This document shows, one piece after another, positions 45,154 through 54,000 of a DNA stretch of 64,000 nt. This DNA is from Alcanivorax sp. DG881 (GTDB taxonomy: Bacteria > Pseudomonadota > Gammaproteobacteria > Pseudomonadales > Alcanivoracaceae), in assembly GCF_000155615.1 (NCBI RefSeq), contig NZ_DS989915.1, positions 1,924,290 to 1,988,289 on the forward strand, read 5' to 3'. Position 1 is the first letter of the stretch. Each line of letters opens with the position of its first letter. Made by a program: the position numbers and the translations under genes. The notes under the pieces are model-generated. The model saw only the letters and a list, made by a program, of their open reading frames with translations. It did not search any database and was not told where the DNA came from.

Positions 45154-45186
45154 GCGTTTTCGTCGGTTTTCGAGAAGCAAAAATTG

Positions 45187-45217
45187 AAAAAGCCCCGACC
45201 AACTGGCCGGGGCTTTT
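45187..45217 (-). terminator. Terminator downstream of amt
   Basis: AAAAGCCCCG-acc...ggc-CGGGGCTTTT stem with A/T runs on both sides, so it can act in both directions. Lies about 38 bases beyond the amt stop on the minus strand. Confidence 0.85.
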
Positions 45218-45218
45218 C

Positions 45219-45253
45219 GTGTTGCGTGACGCGTGTTGCTTGTTGCGTCTCTT
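45219..45253. repeat. Heptad array H5 (GTGTTGC) between amt and its terminator
   Basis: GTGTTGC GTGACGC GTGTTGC TTGTTGC GTCTCTT, five seven-base units ending next to the amt stop codon. Same unit class as the array at 57648. No inverted partner seen. Confidence 0.6.
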
Positions 45254-45254
45254 A

Positions 45255-46502
45255 TTAACCCTTCACAAACTCAGGGTAGGCTTCCATACCGCAGTCTGCG
45301 ATATCCATGCCTTCGTACTCTTCTTCTTCGCTAACGCGGATACCCATTACCACTTTCAAGACACCCCACACCACCAGGCTTGCGACGAATACCCAGGTGA
45401 AGATAGTCAGCGCACCGATCAGCTGGCCAGAGAAGCTGGCGCCACCGTCGTCGGTCAGCGGGTTGGTGATCGGCACCAGCATCAGGCCCAGGAAGCCAAC
45501 CACACCGTGCACGGAGATCGCACCTACCGGATCATCGATCTTCAGCTTGTCCAGAGTCAGGATGCTGAATACCACCAGCACACCACCCAGAGCACCGAAC
45601 AGGGTCGCCTGCAGGGCCGTCGGAGTAGAAGGCTCAGCGGTGATCGCTACCAGGCCAGCCAGCGCGCCGTTAAGCAGCATGGTCAGGTCGGCTTTGCCGA
45701 ACAGGATGCGGCCAACGATCAGCGCGGCAATGGCACCACCGGCAGCAGCAGCGTTAGTGTTCATGAACACAACCGCAACCGCGTTGGAGTCACCGACACT
45801 GGAGGTTGCCAGCACGGAGCCACCGTTAAAGCCGAACCAGCCCAACCACAGGATGAAGGTACCCAGTGCGGCCAGCGGCAGGTTGGAACCCGGGATAGCG
45901 TGTACTTCACCGTTCGGGCCGTATTTGCCTTTACGTGCACCCAGCAGCAGAACACCGGCCAGGGCAGCAGCTGCACCCGCCATGTGAACGATGCCGGAAC
46001 CCGCGAAGTCAGAGAAGCCCAGATCGCCCAGGTTATACAGGCCGAATACATCAGCGCCGCCCCAGGTCCAGGACCCTTCCAGCGGGTAGATAACGCCGGT
46101 CATAACCACTGCAAAGACCAGGAATGCCCACAACTTCATCCGCTCAGCCACGGCACCGGATACGATGGACATGGCGGTTGCCACAAACACAACCTGGAAG
46201 AAGAAGTCCGCAGAAGGTGCATACGTTGCTGCTTCTTCTGCACCAGCAACCCCGTCACCCACAATCCCGGACAGGAAGATGGCGCCGTCATACATGATCG
46301 CGTAACCGCATACCATGTACATGGTGCTGGCAATGGCAAACAAGGCCACGTTCTTGGTGAGAATTTCGGTGGTGTTCTTGGCACGCACCAGGCCAGCTTC
46401 AAGCATGGCAAAACCTGCCGCCATCCACATGACCAACGCGCCACAGATCAGGAAATAAAACGTATCCAGCGCGTATTTCAGTTCAAAAATTTGGTTTTCC
46501 AC
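45255..46502 (-). CDS. amt: Ammonium transporter
   Basis: 415 residues from GTG 46502 with GGAGG eight bases upstream. Eleven helices. Amt signatures are visible: the FAMLEAGLVRAKNT start, DFAGSGIVHMAGAAAAL (pore His) and HGVVGFLGL (second pore His), with the phenylalanine gate region FFFQVVF. It conducts ammonia after deprotonating ammonium. Behind glnK on one operon; GlnK blocks it when nitrogen is ample. Confidence 0.93.
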   Translation of the reverse strand: MENQIFELKYALDTFYFLICGALVMWMAAGFAMLEAGLVRAKNTTEILTKNVALFAIASTMYMVCGYAIMYDGAIFLSGIVGDGVAGAEEAATYAPSADFFFQVVFVATAMSIVSGAVAERMKLWAFLVFAVVMTGVIYPLEGSWTWGGADVFGLYNLGDLGFSDFAGSGIVHMAGAAAALAGVLLLGARKGKYGPNGEVHAIPGSNLPLAALGTFILWLGWFGFNGGSVLATSSVGDSNAVAVVFMNTNAAAAGGAIAALIVGRILFGKADLTMLLNGALAGLVAITAEPSTPTALQATLFGALGGVLVVFSILTLDKLKIDDPVGAISVHGVVGFLGLMLVPITNPLTDDGGASFSGQLIGALTIFTWVFVASLVVWGVLKVVMGIRVSEEEEYEGMDIADCGMEAYPEFVKG

Positions 46503-46575
46503 AATGCAACCCTCCGAAAATGGAAGCGTGTTTTCCTAAAGCCCTGGCATGGGTCAATTCAAAACACGGTAAAAC

Positions 46576-47067
<492 letters not shown>

Positions 47068-47111
47068 TCATGGTCTGGATTCAACATCCAGCCCGAGCGC
47101 GCCATTATAGC

Positions 47112-47126
47112 GCACCACAATGGGGC
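47112..47126. promoter_or_regulatory. NtrC-type enhancer site
   Basis: GCACCACAATGGGGC matches the NtrC dyad GCACCA-N3-TGGTGC with one mismatch. Its centre is about 110 bases upstream of the predicted start site, a usual enhancer distance. Confidence 0.65.
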
Positions 47127-47225
47127 GAGATCCAAGTTGGTGCAGTCTCTTTGCCCGCGCCAGCCGGTGCCTCGCCCCCGCACACCGTGCTACCATCCGC
47201 GCATCATTACAAGGACGCCGTTGTC

Positions 47226-47474
47226 ATGCCCGATCAGCCCTTTATCGACCGCCTCATGGCCGACATCAGCCGCCGCCTGCCCACCGACCTGGGCGGCCTG
47301 CGTAGCGAAGTAGAGCGCAACGTGCGCAGCGTACTGGCGGAAACCGTCAGCCGGCTGGATCTGATCACCCGTGAAGAGTTCGATATCCAGCAACAGGTAC
47401 TGCTGCGTACCCGTGAAAAACTGGAAGCGCTGGAGAAACAGGTGGCCGAGCTGGAGAAGTCAGCGGACGCTTGA
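47226..47474 (+). CDS. ubiK: UbiK family ubiquinone biosynthesis accessory factor
   Basis: 82 residues from ATG 47226. N-terminal amphipathic helix (MPDQPFIDRLMADISRRLP) and a C-terminal coiled coil (LLRTREKLEALEKQVAELEKS), as in UbiK/YqiC (BMFP) proteins, which bind UbiJ and lipids in the ubiquinone assembly complex. Its promoter lies between it and the divergent glnK operon. Upstream of yifB, as in pseudomonads. Confidence 0.85.
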   Translation: MPDQPFIDRLMADISRRLPTDLGGLRSEVERNVRSVLAETVSRLDLITREEFDIQQQVLLRTREKLEALEKQVAELEKSADA

Positions 47475-47510
47475 TCCGCGTTTGCGCCTACCGAACCCTC
47501 ACTACCCAAA

Positions 47511-47596
47511 AGCGAGAAGCGAGTGACGAAAAACAAACCCACCCAGGTTTTCGCTTCTCGTAACTCGTAACTCGTAACTCGTAACTCGTAACTAAC
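47511..47596. repeat. Heptad element H2: GAGTTAC arrays between ubiK and yifB
   Basis: The left arm (47512-47531) reads GAGAAGC GAGTGAC GAAAAAC. The right arm (47548-47592) is inverted; on the plus strand it holds CGTAACT five times at 47558-47592, preceded by TTTTCGCTTCT. Arms can pair over 20 bases with a short loop. Confidence 0.8.
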
Positions 47597-47724
47597 TAAG
47601 CCTGATCGTCGTAACGCCCCTACAGACAGTCCGATTTCCTACGTCTGCCGCCACCAACCTCGCACAGGTGCGCAGGCCCTCTCGCCGTACACTGCCTCAC
47701 AAGCCATTGAATTTGTGAGGAAAC

Positions 47725-49218
47725 GTGACGCATGCGCTGCTGTACAGCCGGGCACCGATAGGCATTGAAGCCCGCACCGTGCGGGTAGAAACCCATCTGG
47801 CACCGGGCTTGCCGGCATTCACCATCGTCGGTTTAGGGGATACCGCCGTGCGCGAGAGCCGCGACCGGGTCCGCTCCGCGCTGGTGAACAGCGGCTTTGA
47901 TTTCCCCCAGCGGCGCATCACCGTAAGCCTGGCCCCGGCGGACCTTCCAAAAGACGGCGGCCGCTTTGATCTGGCCATTGCGCTGGGCATCCTGATCGCC
48001 AGCGGGCAGCTGGGTAACATCACCACCGACAACTACGAGTTTATTGGCGAACTGTCGCTGAACGGCCAACTCAATCCCGTTTCCGGCATGCTGCCCTCCT
48101 CCCTTGCCTGCCTGGCTGAAGACCGCACCCTCATCGTCGCCGCCGATAACGCCGAGGAAGCCAGCCTGCCCGGCACCCCCACCCTGGCCGCCAACCAGCT
48201 GGCCCGGGTCGCGGCCCATCTCACCGGCCAGCAACCCCTGGAACCCCACCAGTGCCAACCGCCCTCCAAACAGCATTTTCAGGGCGGCTGCCTGTCGGAA
48301 ATCCGGGGCCAGCAAACCGCCAAACGGGTACTGGAGATTGCCGCTGCAGGAGGCCACTCCCTGCTTTTATGTGGGCCTCCAGGGGCAGGGAAGAGCATGC
48401 TGGCCTCGCGGTTGCCCGGATTGATGCCGCCCATGCGCACGGCCCAGGCTCTGGAAGTGGCCGCCATTCATTCACTCAAACAGCCCCGCAACAGCCAGCT
48501 GTTCTATCAACGCCCTTACCGGGCACCGCACCATACCTCCTCGGCAACGGCCCTGGTCGGTGGTGGTAGTTACCCGCGGCCCGGAGAAATTTCCTTGGCC
48601 CATCACGGCATTCTGTTCCTGGATGAACTGCCGGAGTTCGACCGCAAAGTGCTGGAAGTCATGCGTGAACCGCTGGAAACCGGTGAGGTCAGCATCGCCC
48701 GCGCCGCCCAACAGCTAACCTTTCCCGCCCGTTTTCAGTTAGTCGCGGCCATGAACCCTTGCCCCTGCGGGTATCTGGGAGATCCGGAAAAGAGCTGCGG
48801 TTATCGCTGTGAAAAAGCCAAACGCTATCAGGGCAAACTGTCCGGCCCGTTACTGGACCGCATTGATCTGCATCTGGATGTGCCCGCCGTAGAAGCAAAG
48901 GAGCTGTTGGGCGACAAGGAAGGAGAAACCAGCGAGGCGGTTGCCCAACGGGTTCGCCATGCGTGGAAACAACAATGGCACCGCCAACAGCGCCTGAACC
49001 GGGAGCTAGGCAGCGACAAACTGGAACCCATGCTGCGCCGGCACCGGGACTGGCTTACCGGGGTCATGGACCGGCTTGCGCTGTCGGCCCGGGCTCTGCA
49101 TCGCAGTGCCCGGGTGGCCCGTACCATTGCCGACCTACAAGGTAGTGACAATGTGGAGCGAGACCACCTCCGAGAAGCACTCAGTTACCGGCAGACACTG
49201 CAAGGCCCGAACAAATAA
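47725..49218 (+). CDS. YifB/ComM-type Mg-chelatase-like AAA+ ATPase
   Basis: 497 residues from GTG 47725 (TGAGGAAAC). N-terminal ChlI-like domain (RVETHLAPGLPAFTIVGLGDTAVRESRDRVRSAL), Walker A GPPGAGKSM (about 216-224), Walker B ILFLDELPEF, and the C-terminal Mg_chelatase_C domain. ComM homologues act as branch-migration helicases in natural transformation; YifB in non-competent bacteria is of unclear role. Confidence 0.9.
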   Translation: MTHALLYSRAPIGIEARTVRVETHLAPGLPAFTIVGLGDTAVRESRDRVRSALVNSGFDFPQRRITVSLAPADLPKDGGRFDLAIALGILIASGQLGNITTDNYEFIGELSLNGQLNPVSGMLPSSLACLAEDRTLIVAADNAEEASLPGTPTLAANQLARVAAHLTGQQPLEPHQCQPPSKQHFQGGCLSEIRGQQTAKRVLEIAAAGGHSLLLCGPPGAGKSMLASRLPGLMPPMRTAQALEVAAIHSLKQPRNSQLFYQRPYRAPHHTSSATALVGGGSYPRPGEISLAHHGILFLDELPEFDRKVLEVMREPLETGEVSIARAAQQLTFPARFQLVAAMNPCPCGYLGDPEKSCGYRCEKAKRYQGKLSGPLLDRIDLHLDVPAVEAKELLGDKEGETSEAVAQRVRHAWKQQWHRQQRLNRELGSDKLEPMLRRHRDWLTGVMDRLALSARALHRSARVARTIADLQGSDNVERDHLREALSYRQTLQGPNK

Positions 49219-49255
49219 AGAAGGCATGGAGGCTACAATCGCTTTCACCAAGAGA

Positions 49256-50287
49256 TTATAGAGTATTCAACTTGATCAGTGGCTCAAGGCAGGAGTCTGA
49301 ATAATAATCAAACCAGACCATGGACGGCTTGATTTCTTTGGTTATCACCCCATCTTTCAAATAATCCTCAATCTTACCTGTGAAGGCGTTATTCGCTTCT
49401 TCTGCCAGCTTTTCAATACACTTACCGAAAGCCCAATCAACTCTTGTCAGGGTCCAGGAAAAACCGGAAAAAATTCCATCACCTGATTTATAGCAGGCGC
49501 TGTACTTTTCCAGCATCCGCCTTTCTTTCGACTCCATGTCCTTAAGATCATCTGTACCCGCATACTGATAAAACGCCTTTACGTTGACGGAATCGGAGTA
49601 GGTGACGCACTTACCTTGATCATGGATGTAACCGTATCGAGGAGTCTGAATAGTAAAAAATCCGCCTTTTGGGTCCGAGGAAAAATTTTTATCCTCGATG
49701 GTCACAATCACCCGCCTCCCGGATTCGACCACATCCTTAAGACTCAGAGTTCCAACATTCAACTTCTCATCTGTCGAAACATACATAACATCCCCGATAA
49801 ACCCTTCTATTTCACGCCTCAGGGATTCAATGTCGTCATAGGAGAATGGATCAAGAACCATTTTGTCGATCTCAAACATCCCCGTATCCCATTTATAACA
49901 GTGGGAAAAATGAAGAAAGACCACCTCTTTTTCATTCCCTTCTCTATCAATAAAAGATTTCACCGCTTTTAACGCAGAGGCCATATCCTCACCACAGGCA
50001 CCGGAAGCAGGATCATAATTAAAATGCCCCAGATAGAGATCTCCCCCTCTCTTGCTAATCCACATAAAGGGTCGAAAATCGAACACCCTCGCACCAGCCT
50101 TTAGTTGATCATCAATTCCTTTATTCTGCGTTACTACATTGCAGTCATTGACCCCCACTGACCAAAGATCATCATTAACAAAACTCATACCTGAATCATG
50201 AGTAGCAGGCCAACAGATTTCATTCAACGCTTTATCTTTGATGCTTTCATAAATGTCCGACATCCAGTGTTCTGATGAATGCACCAT
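49256..50287 (-). CDS. PI-PLC X-domain-like phosphodiesterase
   Basis: 343 residues from ATG 50287 (GGAGGGG upstream). Phosphatidylinositol-phospholipase C signature: PATHDSG (His30), DQLKAGARVFDFRPF and LYLGHF (His88, the second catalytic His). Three segments of the TIM barrel follow (VVFLHFSH, VIVTIEDK). No signal peptide seen. The base composition is clearly more AT-rich than the genes on either side, suggesting recent transfer. Enzyme activity on inositol lipids is inferred. Confidence 0.75.
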   Translation of the reverse strand: MVHSSEHWMSDIYESIKDKALNEICWPATHDSGMSFVNDDLWSVGVNDCNVVTQNKGIDDQLKAGARVFDFRPFMWISKRGGDLYLGHFNYDPASGACGEDMASALKAVKSFIDREGNEKEVVFLHFSHCYKWDTGMFEIDKMVLDPFSYDDIESLRREIEGFIGDVMYVSTDEKLNVGTLSLKDVVESGRRVIVTIEDKNFSSDPKGGFFTIQTPRYGYIHDQGKCVTYSDSVNVKAFYQYAGTDDLKDMESKERRMLEKYSACYKSGDGIFSGFSWTLTRVDWAFGKCIEKLAEEANNAFTGKIEDYLKDGVITKEIKPSMVWFDYYSDSCLEPLIKLNTL

Positions 50288-50433
50288 ACTAATTCCCCTC
50301 CGTTTATTATGTATTTTGAATAGCGAAATTTACTTGAGGGCTGCAAACATCGTTTTTTCGTCATTCACAACCCCAAATTTCTACCTGCCGGCGTCGGCAT
50401 CATTTCTTGCCTTACTACAGAGTAAAGAGCGGT

Positions 50434-51072
50434 TTATCCGGAGCCCATCTTGACCAGCAGCTGCACCCGGCGATCCTGCTGGTGACATTGCTTAAGCGCA
50501 TCACCACGCAGCGCCTTGCAGCGGTCACCAGTCACCGAATGGTCTTCCCCATGGCCAATCACCGTGACATCGGCAATGCCCTCACCTTGCTGTCGCCACC
50601 ATTGCGCAACCGCTTGGGCTCTTCGCTCTGCGAGAGCCAGGTTATAGGCGGCACCGCCCAAAGGATCACTGTAGCCATTCACTACCACCACGGGTCCCTC
50701 AAGGCTTGCCACCTCCTGGTACCAGGCTTTGAGCGCAATCCGGCTTGCGTCAGTCAGGACGGCGGAGTCAAACGCAAAGGTCACCCGCAACGGTTCCGGT
50801 GCGGCAATGTCTGGCGCCACCTCCGCTGTTGATGGTTCTTCTTCCCGCTCGGCGACAGGCTCCCCGGTGATGGCCACATCACATGCCGGCACGGCTTTGT
50901 CTTCGCTCCAATCCGCCGTTCGCCAGCAATGGCCGTCTGCGGTTTTTAACAACTGCCCTTTCCCGTCGGTGCGATACCCCGGCCAGGCATCATCAGGCAC
51001 CTTGCCCGCACAACCGCCCAGAAAGAGAAAGCCACAGCTGGCCGCCACGGCCAACGCATTGCATTTTTTCAT
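50434..51072 (-). CDS. OmpA-family lipoprotein
   Basis: 212 residues. Lipobox LGGC (Cys21). Middle Cys-containing region (CWRTADWSEDKAVPAC), then an OmpA-like domain (VTFAFDSAVLTDASRIALKAW, NGYSDPLGGAAYNLALAERRAQAVAQWW), which binds peptidoglycan meso-DAP. Starts 10 bases after the autotransporter stop, so the pair probably assembles together at the envelope. Confidence 0.85.
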   Translation of the reverse strand: MKKCNALAVAASCGFLFLGGCAGKVPDDAWPGYRTDGKGQLLKTADGHCWRTADWSEDKAVPACDVAITGEPVAEREEEPSTAEVAPDIAAPEPLRVTFAFDSAVLTDASRIALKAWYQEVASLEGPVVVVNGYSDPLGGAAYNLALAERRAQAVAQWWRQQGEGIADVTVIGHGEDHSVTGDRCKALRGDALKQCHQQDRRVQLLVKMGSG

Positions 51073-51082
51073 GGTTAATTCC

Positions 51083-54000
51083 TTACCAGGTCAGGTTGGC
51101 ACTGAGCAGCCCACCGTGGCTTTCGGTATCCCCACCAAAGCGCCCGCGGTATCCCAGCCACAGAGAAAAATCATCGGTCATGAACCATTCCGCCCCGGCA
51201 TTCGCCGCCAGCTGGGTGTCGTTCTGGTCCGCGCCGTACACGGTGAAGCCCTGCTGAGCACCGGCAAAGCGAGCGGTTTGCTCTGCCTGGGTATCGCCAA
51301 AGGGTTGCACCACCGCCAGCCCGCCTTCCGCCACCAACCAGTCGCCGCCCACCACGAAGGCGCGGGACAGGTCCGCCCCCAGCCAGGCTTCGCCGATGTT
51401 CAGCTCACTGTCGTCCACCGTCAGGCCGGCAATACCGCCGCCGGTTTCGCTAAAACCGTCCCGCTCGATATGGGCCATGGAAACCATCGCATAGGGATGC
51501 AGGCCGTTTTCTCCCCAGGCCAGGTCCCAACCGGATTCCAGCGCCACCCGCAGGGCGTCCACGCTGCTGTCAGATTCCGCCGGTGCCCCCATGACAATAC
51601 GCTGCTGGGACACATCGCTGCTGCCGTAACTCAGGTCACCGCGCAGGAACCAGGGCCCCGCACTGCTCCAGCGGCCATACAGGCCCGCGAACCACGAGGA
51701 CACGTCGCCATCGGCCTGACGATTGTCGTAATCCAGCGCGCCATCCGCACTGCCTGCCGCAACCCCCAACAGCCAGTGATCCCACTGATGGTCGACGCCC
51801 AATGCCAACTGATCCCCCCGGAAGGCATAGGCCGCATTGCCGATATCACCCTGGCTGTCTTCTTCAAACCGGGAAGACTGGGCCTGCACCCAGACACCGT
51901 TGCGCTTGCCCCCCGCACCGCCGCCCGCGGCCTGAGCCACCGGGCTGGCTGCGGCTGCCTGCGCATAAGGATCGGACGGCGCGGCCAGTGCCTGCAATTG
52001 CTGTGACACACGGGCATCCATTCCCCCACCGGACTGGCCGCCCGCGTTGCGACCGCGCTGGCGCATGCCGGTGGCAAACCGCTGTTGCAGCTGCTGCCCG
52101 GCCGTCAGACCTGCCAGCAGGCTGTCACCACTAAACGCCTGGAAGGCATCGGCGGCCTGCGTCTTGCTCATCTGTAACACCTGCCGATAGAGGCTGTGGG
52201 TCATGGCCATGCCATCCACGTTGCTGGCCACCGCTCGCTGGTTTTCAGTCAGTGCCGCGCTGACAAACGACAGATCATTGCGCAGCAATGCCAGCGATGC
52301 GGTATTGCTGCCGTAGCTCAATACCGGGTTCAGGAAGGCATAGCTGGACGTCACGTCATCGAATTGGCCATTGATGCCACCGGCGGCATTGAGAAAGGTA
52401 TAGGTGCTGAAAGGCTGGTAGGTGCCATCGTTGCCCACATGCAGCACCGAACCTGCCAGATTGGCCTGGCCGCTGACCTCGATCCGGTCGCTGCTGGTGC
52501 TGGCCGGATCCACTTCCAGTGCCAGCTGACTGCCACTGTTGAAGGTCAGGTCACCGTTGATGTTCAAGGTGCCAATGGAGTTGCCTGCGGCCAGCGTACC
52601 GCCAGACTCAATAGTGGTATCACCCACCTGGCCGGTGCCGCCGAGCACGCCGCTGTTCACTACAGTGAAGGCACTGTTGCTCCAGTTGCTGTTGGCGTTG
52701 ACGCGCCCCTGCTGAATCACGGTATTGCCGCTGAAGGCAACCGCATCCTGATCCAGACTCACTGCGCCACTGCCCGTTTTTTCCAGGTCGCCGCTACCGG
52801 ACAGGGTGTTGTCAAAAATACCGTCCGCCGCTTGATCCAGCACCAGGCGAGACTGGTTCTCGATGGTGGCGCCGCCAAAGGCATCGACGTCACCAATCAA
52901 GGCACCGTTAAACAGGCCGAAATCGCCGCCAAACAGGGCATTGTTGCCAGTCAGACGAACCTCGCCCCCGCCGCTCATACTGATCAAGCCGGAGCCAGAC
53001 AGGTCATTGCTCAGCTCGGCTTGCCCGGCATCTAGCAGCACAAGCTCATCGTTATTCTCGATGAAACCGGAGCCCAATGCGCTGACCTCACCCTGCACAA
53101 TGCCGCCGGCAATCATTAGGCCGCCGGAGAAGTCATTGTTGCCTTTCAGGTCCAGAGCGTGGGAGCCCCTCACGGTTAGCCCCCCGGTACCGGTCAGATC
53201 GCTGCGGACAGTCACAGAATCACGCATTAACAGGGTTCCACCCTGGCTGCCCAGTGCCAATTGATAACGGTTAAAAAGGGCTGCCATTACTGCCCCCTCT
53301 ACATGGAAAGTACCGCCATCCAGAACAAGGCGGTTACTGGCATCCCCCAGCGCTTCATTCGTCACGGCCCGCAACGTGCCCGCGGCAATCACCGTGTCAC
53401 CGACGTAGTCGTTCCTGCTATCCAGTAACAGCGTGCCCTCTCCGGTTTTCATCAAGCCGTTGCTGCCACTGATCACACTGCTGATGGAGGCTTCGTAGCC
53501 ACTACTGGCCGCACTGCCATCGCCAACACGAATTTCACCGTCAGTGCCGGCCAGCGTAAAGCCGTCACCCGATACGTGATAGCCATCACTGGCGAACTGC
53601 ATGCCTTGCGCTTCTACTGCGCCATCCACATCCGACACCGTCACGGTGCCCGCATCGCCGGCGAAGATGGCAAAGCCGGGGCTGGGGATCATGGGGCCGG
53701 TGACAACGCCAGTGGCATCGGTCCAGACCGAGTTACTGGCCGTCCAGGTGCCGCTGCCACCGCCCTGGGTGGAGCCGCTGGCCAGGCCGTTGGCATTCCA
53801 GAAGTTCAGCGTCATGTCGCCAGTATTGAGCAGATTGATCTGCCGAGGGCCAGACAGGTATTGCAGGGTGAGCGAAGAGTCCGGGTTGGCCAGTTGCAGG
53901 CCGCCGTTGGTTTCGGAAAGGGTGCCGGTGTAATCAAACAGGCGATACAAACCCGGCCCAAAGCTGCCGGTGTCGTTGAGGGTCAGTGTCGAGCCATTGA

